64,000 bases of DNA, from positions 6,841-70,840 of the forward strand of contig JBNKHG010000025.1 of the NCBI GenBank assembly GCA_050290225.1. The letters are read 5' to 3'. Made by a program: the position numbers and the translations under genes. This document shows positions 55,744 to 64,000 of the stretch, piece by piece (positions within the stretch are counted from its first letter, which is position 1; each line of letters begins with the position of its first letter). A model generated the notes under the pieces. That model was given only the letters and a program-made list of their open reading frames with translations. It was not told the origin of the DNA and ran no database searches. Source of the DNA: JBNKHG01 sp050290225 (lineage in GTDB: Bacteria; Pseudomonadota; Gammaproteobacteria; Pseudomonadales; Cellvibrionaceae).

Positions 55744-57413
55744 GTCTGCGCGGTAACAACATCCACAAACTAATAGAAGCGACCTACGATGTTTTAATTG
55801 TGGGAGGTGGCATTAATGGCGCTGTGTCGGCGGCGTCGCTGGCGGCCCGGGGAGCCAAAGTTGCTCTGATCGACCGTGGGGATTTTGCCGGGTTTACCAG
55901 TTCGAATTCATCCAATCTGGCCTGGGGTGGCATCAAGTACCTGGAAAATCATGAGTATTATCTGGTTAACGAGCTCTGCAAGAGCCGTAATCACCTGATG
56001 AGAAGTTACCCTTCCACAGTTAAGGAAATACGCTTCCTCACCAGTATTCAGCGCGGCTTCCGTTTCCCTCCCTTGTTTGTTTATCTGGGTACAATCCTCT
56101 ACTGGGCCCTCGGTCGTTTTTTTACTCAGGCACCGGTTTATCTGCGCCCCAGAAAAATAAAGCAGATGGAAGGTATTATCAATACTGCCAATGTAGCCGG
56201 TGGATTCGAATACTCGGATTGTTATCTTTACGATAATGATGCCCGTTTCGTCTTCAATTTTATCCGTTCCAGTTTGAACTATGGCTGTATCGCCGCTAAC
56301 TATGTCGAGTCGCTCGGGGCATCACGGGAATCCGGGTTGTGGACGACCCGTGCACGGGATGTGATGACAGGCAATGAATTTACAATCCGGGCAAAAGTAC
56401 TTGTCAATGCTTGCGGTCCTTTTGTGGACAAGCACAATCAAATAACCGGTGAAACCACACAACACCATCACATTTTTTCCAAAGGGATACATCTTATCGT
56501 TAACCGGGTCACCGATAGTCAGCGAGTGCTGACATTCTTTGCCAGTGACGGGCGTTTGTTCTTCGTGATACCGATGGGCCCCAAAACGTGTATCGGCACA
56601 ACGGATGCGCAAGTGGACACCCCTTTTTCGACAGTGACAGAGGAAGACCGGGCTTTTGTGCTGGCCAATGCGAATCGTTTGCTACAGTTGAACAAACCGC
56701 TGACGAAAGTGGACATTATCGCCGAACGGTGCGGCGTGAGGCCGTTGGCGATCAAGGGTGATGATGGTGTCGCGGACTGGATTCAGCTTTCGCGCAAGCA
56801 CGCGATCGACATAGACGAGGCCAGGCAGCATCTGAGTATTTTTGGTGGCAAGCTGACCGATTGTATCAATGTCGGCGACGAAGTGGCGGAGATTGTTAAA
56901 GGCATGGGTGTCGCGATGCCCTTCTATGACACCAAGTGGTATGGTGAACCCGATGACAATGTGAAAGCGGAGTTTTTCCATCAGGCAAGATTATTGGATC
57001 TCGACGGGATGACTTCTCCAACTTCCTCCGAACCACTGTCTCAGCGATTATGGCGCCGCTACGGTAGAAACGCCATTGATATGTTGGAAAGTATCAGGGA
57101 AGACTCTAAGCAAAGCGAGCTGCTGATTGAAAATGCCGAATACATTCGTTGTGAAATTGAGCACGCCGCGAAGCGGGAAATGATTACCAGGCTGGAAGAC
57201 TTTCTGAGGCGTCGTTCGAAAATTTCGCTAGTGGTGGCACGGGAAGATTTGATGGCTTCGCCGGGTCTTAAGGAGGCTTGTGAGATACTCTTTGGCGATG
57301 AAGCCGAGATTAGGCTTCAGGAATATATCGACTCCACCGCCCCTAACTGTTCCAGCGCTAACGACAATAAAGATAAACATGAAGAATGCTCGGTGAATTA
57401 TGAATGGAACTGA
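55740..57413 (+). CDS. glpD: Glycerol-3-phosphate dehydrogenase/oxidase (GlpD type)
   Basis: A 557-residue flavoprotein: 'DVLIVGGGINGAVSAASLAARGAKVALIDRGDFA' (FAD site), 'SSNSSNLAWGGIKYLENHEYYLV' (compare the SSK-S-LxHGGLRYLE motif of GlpD), 'PMGPKTCIGTTDA', 'AERCGVRPLA'. It oxidises glycerol-3-phosphate to dihydroxyacetone phosphate with electrons to quinones. Overlaps the symporter by 4 bp and glpK by 14 bp. The motif positions are a little diverged from canonical GlpD, and the C-terminus is slightly longer. Confidence 0.9.
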   Translation: MSLRGNNIHKLIEATYDVLIVGGGINGAVSAASLAARGAKVALIDRGDFAGFTSSNSSNLAWGGIKYLENHEYYLVNELCKSRNHLMRSYPSTVKEIRFLTSIQRGFRFPPLFVYLGTILYWALGRFFTQAPVYLRPRKIKQMEGIINTANVAGGFEYSDCYLYDNDARFVFNFIRSSLNYGCIAANYVESLGASRESGLWTTRARDVMTGNEFTIRAKVLVNACGPFVDKHNQITGETTQHHHIFSKGIHLIVNRVTDSQRVLTFFASDGRLFFVIPMGPKTCIGTTDAQVDTPFSTVTEEDRAFVLANANRLLQLNKPLTKVDIIAERCGVRPLAIKGDDGVADWIQLSRKHAIDIDEARQHLSIFGGKLTDCINVGDEVAEIVKGMGVAMPFYDTKWYGEPDDNVKAEFFHQARLLDLDGMTSPTSSEPLSQRLWRRYGRNAIDMLESIREDSKQSELLIENAEYIRCEIEHAAKREMITRLEDFLRRRSKISLVVAREDLMASPGLKEACEILFGDEAEIRLQEYIDSTAPNCSSANDNKDKHEECSVNYEWN

Positions 57414-58893
57414 ATTGATTCTGGCCATAGATCAGGGAACCACGAGCAGTCGTGCCATTGTGTTCGATAGCCAGGTGAACATTGTGTCTGTGGCACAGCA
57501 AGAGTTTCCACAACACTACCCCAATGATGGCTGGGTGGAACACGCTCCAGAAGACCTTTGGAATTCCACTCTGGCGGTGGCTCGACAAGCCATGGCCGAA
57601 GCGGAGCAAAAAGGCGGTCAAGTGGTGGCCTTCGGCCTAACTAATCAGCGCGAAACTACACTTGTCTGGGAGCGGGCAACGGGCAAGCCGGTGTTCAACG
57701 CCATTGTCTGGCAGGATCGCCGTACTGCAGGGCTTTGCCAGCAGCTGCGCGATCAGGGGCTCGAAGCGGCTGTTCAGTCGAAAACCGGTTTGCTGCTGGA
57801 TGCTTACTTTTCCGCAACCAAGGTGGCCTGGATTCTCGATCATGTGGAAGGTGCCCGCGCCCGGGCGGAAAAAGGTGAACTGGCTTTTGGCACTGTCGAC
57901 AGTTTCATTATTTCGCGACTGACGGGTGGCCGCTCCCATGTGATCGATGCCACCAATGCCAGCCGCACCAATCTTTACAATATTCACTCGGGAACCTGGG
58001 ACCCGGAGTTGCTTGAAATGTTCAATGTTCCGGAATCGATGTTACCGGAGGTGCTCGATTGTTCAGCGAATTTTGGACAAACCGAGGCTTCTTTGTTCGG
58101 TAGAACGATACCCATATTGGGTGTGGCGGGCGACCAACAATCGGCGGCCATCGGTCAGGGTTGTTTCGAAAAGGGGTCGATTAAAAGTACTTACGGAACG
58201 GGTTGTTTCGCGCTGCTAAATACCGGACAGGATGCGGTGGCGTCCCACAATCGGCTATTGACCACAGTCGCTTACCAGCTACAGGGCAGACGCACCTACG
58301 CGCTTGAAGGGTCCATCTTTATTGCCGGTGCTGCGGTGCAATGGTTGCGGGATGGGCTGGGAATCATACAGCGCGCGGCAGAAACCCAGACGTTGGCAGC
58401 AGGGATACCCAGCAACGAAGGGGTTTATATGGTACCTGCCTTCACGGGACTTGGTGCACCCTATTGGGATTCTGAGGCCAGAGGTGCGGTTTTTGGGTTG
58501 ACGCGGGCTACCGGGTCGGCGGAACTGGCGCGGGCCGCGTTGGAATCCGTGTGTTATCAAACACACGATTTGTTGTCTGCGATGGCGACAGATGCAGGTA
58601 TGCCGGCGAGATTGCGTGTGGATGGAGGTATGGCCGCGAACGACTGGTTGATGGCTTTCCTGGCGGATGTTTTGGATTTGCCCATTGACCGGCCGCAGGT
58701 GGTGGAAACGACTGCCTTGGGGGCGGCGTTTCTGGCCGGATCCAAGGCCGGTGTATACGGCAGCCTTGAAGAAATCGCCAGTAACTGGAAGTGCGAGCGC
58801 ACTTTTCAGCCACAAATGAGTCAACATCATCGGCAACAACTACTGGCAGGTTGGGCTGATGCAGTCAGTCGAGTGGTCGGGAGGAATGCCTGA
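57400..58893 (+). CDS. glpK: Glycerol kinase
   Basis: A 497-residue FGGY kinase with GlpK-specific segments: 'LAIDQGTTSSRAIVFDS', 'FPQHYPNDGWVEHAPEDLW', 'IVWQDRRTA', 'ATNASRTNLYNIHSGTWDPELL', 'GDQQSAAIGQGCFEKGSIKSTYGTGCF', 'AFTGLGAPYWDSEARG', 'VDGGMAANDWLMAFLAD'. Phosphorylates glycerol. Overlaps glpD by 14 bp. No glpF facilitator or glpR is in the window, which supports a role for glycerol released in the cell rather than taken up as such. Confidence 0.97.
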   Translation: MNGTELILAIDQGTTSSRAIVFDSQVNIVSVAQQEFPQHYPNDGWVEHAPEDLWNSTLAVARQAMAEAEQKGGQVVAFGLTNQRETTLVWERATGKPVFNAIVWQDRRTAGLCQQLRDQGLEAAVQSKTGLLLDAYFSATKVAWILDHVEGARARAEKGELAFGTVDSFIISRLTGGRSHVIDATNASRTNLYNIHSGTWDPELLEMFNVPESMLPEVLDCSANFGQTEASLFGRTIPILGVAGDQQSAAIGQGCFEKGSIKSTYGTGCFALLNTGQDAVASHNRLLTTVAYQLQGRRTYALEGSIFIAGAAVQWLRDGLGIIQRAAETQTLAAGIPSNEGVYMVPAFTGLGAPYWDSEARGAVFGLTRATGSAELARAALESVCYQTHDLLSAMATDAGMPARLRVDGGMAANDWLMAFLADVLDLPIDRPQVVETTALGAAFLAGSKAGVYGSLEEIASNWKCERTFQPQMSQHHRQQLLAGWADAVSRVVGRNA

Positions 58894-58926
58894 ACAGCCT
58901 GCCAGCCAATTAGAGTTGAAGTTATA

Positions 58927-60012
58927 TCAGTTTTTAACGCCAAACCGATAAACTGTTGTTGAGCGATAAAGGTCGCCGGGATGCAGCAGAATGTTATCAA
59001 ACTCTGGCCGGTGTGGCGCATCGGGGAAATGCTGTGTTTCCAGGCAAAAGCCGCTGTGGCTAAAGTACGGTTGATCTGCCTTGCCGACAATTTGAGACAG
59101 GTGATTTGCCGTATAAAACTGAACGCCAGGCTGATCGCTGTATACTGTTAAGGTTCGTCCGGAAAGCGGCTCCCATACCTCGGCGATGCAACGCGCGCCT
59201 GAGCCGTTTTCAGGAGCGTCGGCAGCCACCACCCAATTGTGGTCAAAACCATTGCCGGCGCGGATCAGCGGGTGGGTGCTTCGAATGTGGGTTCCAATCG
59301 GTTTGGGGGTGCGAAAGTCAAACGGGGTGTCGGCCACGGATAAAAACTCTCCCGTGGGGATTAGTGCCTCGTCCACCACGGTTATTGTGTCGGCATTGAT
59401 GCGCAGCATGTGGTTTAACACGCTTGACAGAGGCCTGGCCGTCACGCCGGCCAGATTGAAATAACTGTGTTGTGTCAGGTTAACCACTGTTGTTCGGTCT
59501 GTTCTGGCGCGGTATTCCATGCTAAGTTCATTGGCATCGTTCAAGCGATAAGTGACCTGAAAGCTGGTGTTGCCCGGGTATCCGGCTTCGCCGTGGGGAC
59601 TGACACAGCGCAAGACAATGGCTGCACTACCAGGGTCGCCGTCCTCAATTATTCTTGCTGACCAGAATTTTAAGCTCAGTCCACCGAGCCCCCCGTGCAG
59701 GTGATGTATGCCCGCGTTGGCATCCAGCCGATAGCGACGGTTGCCGAGCGGCAGATCGGCATTGGCGATACGATTGGCACAGGGGCCGACTAATGCCCCA
59801 AAGTAATTCTGATCCTCTCGGTACTGTAGTAGATCATCGTATCCAAGGACTATGTCGTCAAACACGCCCCGTTTGTCCGGTACAGTGATAGACGAAATAA
59901 TGGCTCCGTAGTTGCAGATCGTTATCCGGCAGCCTCCGCTGTTTTCCAGACAGAACAATTTGAATCCGGCGGCGTGTTCAGCCGTTGTTAGCGGTAGCTC
60001 TTTTATGTTCAT
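58927..60012 (-). CDS. galM: Aldose 1-epimerase (galactose mutarotase)
   Basis: A 361-residue protein: 'CRITICNYGAIISSITVPDKRGVFDDIVLGYDDL', 'FGALVGPCANRIANADLPL', 'HHLHGGLGGLSLKFW', 'NLTQHSYFNLAG', 'GNGFDHNWVV' and 'VYSDQPGVQFYTANHL'. It interconverts alpha- and beta-galactose, needed when both alpha- and beta-galactosidases release galactose for the Leloir pathway. Convergent with glpK (33 bp) and divergent from lacZ. AAGGGT precedes the ATG. Confidence 0.94.
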   Translation of the reverse strand: MNIKELPLTTAEHAAGFKLFCLENSGGCRITICNYGAIISSITVPDKRGVFDDIVLGYDDLLQYREDQNYFGALVGPCANRIANADLPLGNRRYRLDANAGIHHLHGGLGGLSLKFWSARIIEDGDPGSAAIVLRCVSPHGEAGYPGNTSFQVTYRLNDANELSMEYRARTDRTTVVNLTQHSYFNLAGVTARPLSSVLNHMLRINADTITVVDEALIPTGEFLSVADTPFDFRTPKPIGTHIRSTHPLIRAGNGFDHNWVVAADAPENGSGARCIAEVWEPLSGRTLTVYSDQPGVQFYTANHLSQIVGKADQPYFSHSGFCLETQHFPDAPHRPEFDNILLHPGDLYRSTTVYRFGVKN

Positions 60013-60408
60013 TGATACCCTTGTCAGCAGTTGCTAGAAATGCATGAGGTTAGTCGGCGACCGTTGCGGCTAACGCTGACCTGGAAGCCTGTGCTAACCG
60101 TGATTGTCGAGGTCGGGTGCCTGTCTGGCTTTGCCCTGACAAACGACTTGTCCGGCACCTGGATTTGCTGTTGTAGATTTGTCCTGGTGGATAATCAGCA
60201 GGTCTTATTTATTGTATTATATATAGTATTTATATATATTTGGGCTAGACAAATTTGACATCAGTGAAGAGGATCTATCGGTGGCCGGCTGCACAAAGTT
60301 TGCGTCACAGTAATTCTTAGATTCTTGTCCCGGTAGAGATGAGAACCAGTTAAGTCAACAATCGCCCCCTGCTGCGGGACGGCTTGTTGCTCCGCTAAGG
60401 AATTAATA
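60013..60408. other. Divergent control region between galM and lacZ
   Basis: About 400 bases without a gene. It contains an AT-rich run with TATATA repeats (60208-60240) suitable for promoters in either direction. No operator can be assigned. Confidence 0.5.
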
Positions 60409-63400
60409 ATGAACGATATCAATGATATCATCGCTCGCCGTGACTGGGAAAACCCACTGGTAAGCGGTGTGAATCGGTTGCCGGCCCATAGTCCGCTTTC
60501 AGCATACCCGACCGAATTGTTGGCGTTAGAGGAAGGACCTTCGCCGCATCGGTGCGTACTGAATGGCCAATGGTCTTTTTGCTTGTACACCAAGCCGGAA
60601 AGTGTGCCGGCCGACTTTGCTGTGCCCGCGTTTGATGACAGCGAATGGTCCCCGATAACCGTGCCATCCAACTGGCAGTTGCAGGGGGTCGATCGCCCTA
60701 TTTATACCAATGTTAAATACCCGTTTGAAGTCAACCCGCCCAAGGTGCCTCAAGAAAACCCTACCGGGTGTTATAGAACCCGTTTTAGCCTGGCTGAGGG
60801 CTGGCATTGCCGGCAGACTCGCATTATTTTTGACGGTGTTAATTCCGCATTCCACCTTTGGTGCAATGGACAGTGGGTCGGTTACAGTCAGGACAGTCGT
60901 TTGCCTGCGGAATTTGATCTCTCGCCATACCTTATGGCGGGTGAAAACCAATTGGCAGTCATGGTTTTGCGCTGGTCAGACGGCAGCTACCTGGAAGACC
61001 AGGATATGTGGTGGCTGAGCGGCATCTTTCGGGACGTTACGCTGTTGAGTAAGGCACCGGAGGGGATCGCAGATGTCGCACTACAAACCGAGTTGGACAG
61101 TTGTTACCGAGATGGCCATTTAAAGATTCGAACTACGGTGACAGGAAGATGCACTGATGTGGCGGCGCAACTTTTTTTTCAGGGGGAAGCCGTCACCGAG
61201 CGGATCATTGCGAAAACCGGCTCAACCATTGTCGACGAACGAGGCGGATTTAAAGACATCTCAGATCATAAGATTTTTATTGCCAATCCGCAAAAATGGT
61301 CCGCTGAAGTACCCAATTTGTATCGGGTCGTTATTTCATTACTCGACGATCAAGGTTATGCCATTGATTGCGAAGCTTACGATGTAGGCTTTAGGCAAGT
61401 TGAAATAAGCAGTGGACAATTACGGATAAACGGTAAACCTATCCTGGTTCGTGGCGTAAATCGCCATGAACACCATCCCGAGCACGGACATTGCCTGTCT
61501 GTAGCGGACATGGAGCAGGATATTCGGCTGATGAAACAGTACAATTTTAATGCCGTCCGCACTGCGCACTACCCTAATCACCCAGCGTTCTATCGCTTGT
61601 GTGATCAATACGGTCTGTATGTGGTTGATGAGGCCAATATCGAAACCCATGGCATGGATCCCTGCTCACGCTTGTCGGACGATCCCGTCTGGTTGTCGGC
61701 CTATATGGAGCGAGCCACACGAATGGTTCAACGCGATAGAAATCACCCCTCCGTTATCATCTGGTCTTTGGGCAATGAGTCCGGCATTGGTGCTAATCAT
61801 CACGCGATGTACCAGTGGATAAAGCAGTCAGATCCGACTCGACCGATCCAATATGAAGGCGGCGGTTCGGATACCGCTGCGACGGATATCATCTGCCCTA
61901 TGTACGCCAGAGTTCAAGAGGATCAAGAGCATGTCGCGGTGCCTAAATGGGCAATTCAGAAGTGGATAGGGCTGCCCGATGAGCAACGTCCACTCATTTT
62001 GTGTGAGTATGCACATGCTATGGGCAACAGCTTAGGCAGTTTTGACAAATACTGGGAGGCTTTTCGACAGAATCCACGCTTGCAGGGCGGCTTTATTTGG
62101 GATTGGGTTGATCAGGGGCTTGATAGCCGGGATGAAAAGGGCGAACACTTCTGGGCCTACGGTGGGGATTTTGGCGATACCATCAATGATCGCCAATTCT
62201 GTATCAACGGTTTGCTATTTCCCGACCGCAGCGCTCATCCGGCGCTTTATGAGGCTAAAAAGGCGCAACAGTATTTTCAGTTTGCGTTGCTGTCAGCGAC
62301 GCCATTGCAGCTGGCGGTCACGAGCGAATGGCTATTTCGCCGCACCGACAATGAAGTTTTACAGTGGACGATTACCGAGGACGGATATGTCATCGCTGAT
62401 GGCGAGCGGCCGTTGTCTCTTGAGCCAGAGCAAACGCTCGGGTTAATCTTGACGGAGACACTCCCAGCAGTAAAAGCAGGTTGTGAATACTTTCTGAATG
62501 TCAGGGTGGTTCAGCCAAATGCTACACCCTGGTCCGGTGCCAACCACGTCGTTGCGACAGAACAGTTTGCTTTGCCGGCGGCTGTTGCCCTGCCCTGGCC
62601 GGCAGTGTTGGTGAAAGACGATAATATCGTGGTAGAGCATACAGACTCACATGCTGAGATCTCAGGGAAGAATTTTTATTTGCAGTTTGATAGGCAAAGT
62701 GGCTTGTTGAATGATTGGGTTGTCAACGGTCGCCACCAATTGCATGCTGCTCCCGTAGACAATTTCTGGAGAGCGCCCCTGGACAACGATATAGGAACCA
62801 GTGAGGCAAATCGTGTTGACCCGCGGGCGTGGGCATCTCGCTGGAATAAAGCCGGCCTGCAACACTTAACCCGGCGGTGCCTTACTGTTAGCGTAGAGAC
62901 TTGCAGTGATCATGTATTGGTTATGACACGACAGGTTTATTGTTACAACGATCAACCCCTAATTTTCTCCAATTGGCAATACCGGATTGACAGGGCGGGA
63001 GGTATTACTTTGGATATCAAGGTCGAGGCTTCGAGAGGGCTGCCGCCGCTCCCCCGTGTAGGCCTGGAAATAGCGTTGCCGATGGTCGATTCGGATGTGC
63101 AGTGGTACGGGCGCGGTCCTCACGAAAATTATCCGGATCGGCTTTTGTCGGCGGAGGTGGGGCGTTATTCCCAGCCGGTTGAAGCCTTGCATACGCCCTA
63201 TATTTTCCCGTCCGAAAACGGATTACGCTGTGATACGCGGGAGCTTGCAATTAACGGTATGGTTCTGAAGGGATTGTTTCATTTTTCGGTCAGCCGCTAT
63301 AGTCAGGAGAACCTGACAACTGCCAGGCACACCCACGAGCTCGTCGCAGACGAATGCCTCTACCTGCGAATAGACGGTTTTCATATGGGAGTCGGCGGCG

Positions 63401-63495
63401 ATGACTCTTGGAGTCCCAGTGTGCACCCGGAATACTTGCTGCAGCCGGGACATTATTGTTACCGAGTAACACTGGTGTCCGCCGAAAAAGTCTAG
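60409..63495 (+). CDS. lacZ: Beta-galactosidase, GH2 (LacZ type)
   Basis: A 1028-residue protein, near the length of E. coli LacZ. N-terminal sugar-binding domain ('SPLSAYPTELLALE', 'VPSNWQLQGVDRPIYTNVKYPF'), catalytic TIM barrel with 'RGVNRHEHHPEHG', 'VRTAHYPNHPAFYRLCDQYGLYVVDEANIETHGM', acid/base Glu in 'IWSLGNESG' and nucleophile Glu in 'LILCEYAHAMGNS', and the C-terminal beta-sandwich. No signal peptide: cytoplasmic. Hydrolyses terminal beta-galactosides, e.g. galactosyl-beta-glycerol in this context. Confidence 0.97.
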   Translation: MNDINDIIARRDWENPLVSGVNRLPAHSPLSAYPTELLALEEGPSPHRCVLNGQWSFCLYTKPESVPADFAVPAFDDSEWSPITVPSNWQLQGVDRPIYTNVKYPFEVNPPKVPQENPTGCYRTRFSLAEGWHCRQTRIIFDGVNSAFHLWCNGQWVGYSQDSRLPAEFDLSPYLMAGENQLAVMVLRWSDGSYLEDQDMWWLSGIFRDVTLLSKAPEGIADVALQTELDSCYRDGHLKIRTTVTGRCTDVAAQLFFQGEAVTERIIAKTGSTIVDERGGFKDISDHKIFIANPQKWSAEVPNLYRVVISLLDDQGYAIDCEAYDVGFRQVEISSGQLRINGKPILVRGVNRHEHHPEHGHCLSVADMEQDIRLMKQYNFNAVRTAHYPNHPAFYRLCDQYGLYVVDEANIETHGMDPCSRLSDDPVWLSAYMERATRMVQRDRNHPSVIIWSLGNESGIGANHHAMYQWIKQSDPTRPIQYEGGGSDTAATDIICPMYARVQEDQEHVAVPKWAIQKWIGLPDEQRPLILCEYAHAMGNSLGSFDKYWEAFRQNPRLQGGFIWDWVDQGLDSRDEKGEHFWAYGGDFGDTINDRQFCINGLLFPDRSAHPALYEAKKAQQYFQFALLSATPLQLAVTSEWLFRRTDNEVLQWTITEDGYVIADGERPLSLEPEQTLGLILTETLPAVKAGCEYFLNVRVVQPNATPWSGANHVVATEQFALPAAVALPWPAVLVKDDNIVVEHTDSHAEISGKNFYLQFDRQSGLLNDWVVNGRHQLHAAPVDNFWRAPLDNDIGTSEANRVDPRAWASRWNKAGLQHLTRRCLTVSVETCSDHVLVMTRQVYCYNDQPLIFSNWQYRIDRAGGITLDIKVEASRGLPPLPRVGLEIALPMVDSDVQWYGRGPHENYPDRLLSAEVGRYSQPVEALHTPYIFPSENGLRCDTRELAINGMVLKGLFHFSVSRYSQENLTTARHTHELVADECLYLRIDGFHMGVGGDDSWSPSVHPEYLLQPGHYCYRVTLVSAEKV

Positions 63496-63590
63496 GTATG
63501 ACTAGCACACTGTTGAAAAGTCCAGCCTCACGCAAATCTCAAGCAGTTGGACGAAGGAGAAGGGTCGCCAATCCGCAAGCCCTTTAAAAG

Positions 63591-63636
63591 TGGTAGCTAG
63601 GGGCGGGCTTGAACCGCCGACCCCAGCATTGTGGAT
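63591..63636 (-). other. tRNA 3'-end-like fragment, possible integration (att) site
   Basis: The complement gives a T arm GGCGG-TTCAAGC-CCGCC (63602-63618) followed by CCTAGCTACCA, the expected distance to a tRNA 3' CCA end. Upstream a variable-loop-like GGGGTC is present, but no D arm or 5' acceptor strand follows within range, so this is a 3' part only. Such fragments are left or used by integrases at tRNA genes. The tRNA type cannot be named reliably. Confidence 0.5.
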
Positions 63637-63827
63637 TTCGTATTTAATTCCTAAGTTATTGAAATATATACAAATATAGTCGAATGCCCACAGCGATTTA
63701 CCGTTATGATGTGTAATGCATCACTATGAAATACGCAATATTTACGCACTTTGAACCCAGCTTTCTCATCCCCTAAGTTGCCGCAGCTTAAGGCAAGCTG
63801 ATCGAGAAAATATCCTTGGCTGAGGGG

Positions 63828-63856
63828 TTGTGTGTATCCATTAGCTACACTATAAT
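63828..63856 (+). promoter_or_regulatory. Promoter of the TacA-like antitoxin gene
   Basis: TTGTGT (63828-63833), 17 bp, TATAAT (63851-63856). It is surrounded by dyads (AGCTACA/TGTATAGCT and GTATA-N9-TATAC, 63843-63876), as usual for autoregulated toxin-antitoxin operons. Confidence 0.75.
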
Positions 63857-63892
63857 GTATAGCTGATTGATATACATGCGAGGTGTGCCATT

Positions 63893-64000
63893 ATGGCCAA
63901 AACAGCCCCTATTAATATGCGAGTGGAGCCAGCACAACAGGCCCTGTTAACGAAAGCCGCCAAGGTGCTACACATCGATCGCTCGACCTTTATTCTCGAA
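63893..64000 (+). CDS. DUF1778 (TacA-like) antitoxin, 3' partial
   Basis: The frame from the ATG at 63893 reads 'MAKTAPINMRVEPAQQALL' and continues 'TKAAKVLHIDRSTFILE' to the window end. This is a ribbon-helix-helix N-terminus of the DUF1778 family, the antitoxin partner of GNAT acetyltransferase toxins (TacT type). The toxin should lie immediately downstream, outside the window. GAGGTG lies about 10 bases upstream of the ATG. Confidence 0.75.
   Translation, partial: MAKTAPINMRVEPAQQALLTKAAKVLHIDRSTFILE

Larger units (their letters stand above)
63496..63892. other. Intergenic region with tRNA-like fragment and TacA promoter
   Basis: About 400 bases without a gene. Holds the tRNA 3'-end-like sequence (63591-63636) and a strong promoter for the next gene (63828-63856). 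Confidence 0.55.

Overview
The window looks like a chromosomal segment of a polysaccharide-degrading, probably marine or plant/algae-associated gammaproteobacterium, plausibly of the Cellvibrionaceae type. This is inferred from housekeeping gene order (ispB divergent to rplU-rpmA-obg-proB; fabA-fabB; a yajR-like transporter before ssb), an SOS mutasome with a consensus gammaproteobacterial LexA box, and a TonB-receptor/flavin-halogenase/SapC sugar locus. No taxonomic marker was tested directly.

Layout. 1-7.8 kb: the 3' end of a transglutaminase-TPR protein, an OsmC-like protein, a three-gene set on the minus strand (membrane GGDEF-EAL protein, short PstS-like protein, outer-membrane barrel), then an AT-richer stretch with repeats upstream of an orphan autoinducer-synthase-like acyltransferase. 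7.8-17.8 kb: the damage-inducible mutagenesis operon imuA-imuB-dnaE2 (minus strand), divergent from a VRR-NUC nuclease and a PD-(D/E)XK-DinG-type helicase, with a consensus LexA box between them. 17.8-20 kb: citrate synthase and a divergent LysR regulator. 20-20.7 kb: a repeat-rich gene-free stretch. 20.7-33.9 kb: core genes (yajR-like, ssb, an RmlD-like protein, fabB, fabA, galU, manB, ispB, rplU, rpmA, obg, a DUF402 protein, proB, a small lipoprotein). 33.9-41.2 kb: envelope and redox genes, including a BlaI/BlaR1-like/TonB operon with a very strong operator, a TlpA/redoxin pair, a second consensus LexA box next to an unrecognised gene, and an L,D-transpeptidase beside a Braun-type lipoprotein. 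41.2-43.9 kb: accessory DNA with an AbiE-type toxin-antitoxin pair, an unknown ORF and an IS256-family transposase remnant.

43.9-63.5 kb is the most interesting region: a sugar-utilisation locus with a DgoR-like GntR regulator, SapC, a tryptophan-halogenase-like flavoprotein, a TonB-dependent receptor, an alpha/beta-hydrolase lipoprotein, GH36 alpha-galactosidase, a Na+/solute symporter translationally coupled to glycerol-3-phosphate dehydrogenase and glycerol kinase, an aldose 1-epimerase and GH2 beta-galactosidase. The combination of alpha-galactosidase, beta-galactosidase and a complete route from glycerol to dihydroxyacetone phosphate fits a substrate that yields both galactose and glycerol: galactosyl-glycerols such as floridoside, or the mono/digalactosyl-glycerol head groups of plant and algal galactolipids. 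I infer a galactosyl-glycerol utilisation system. The window ends with a tRNA 3'-end-like fragment and the start of a DUF1778 (TacA-like) antitoxin gene, which suggests the edge of another mobile region.

Two families of short interspersed repeats (a 21-bp element in four intergenic or gene-end positions, and a roughly 35-bp element in three copies near 20.1-20.4 kb) are not explained by any annotated gene.
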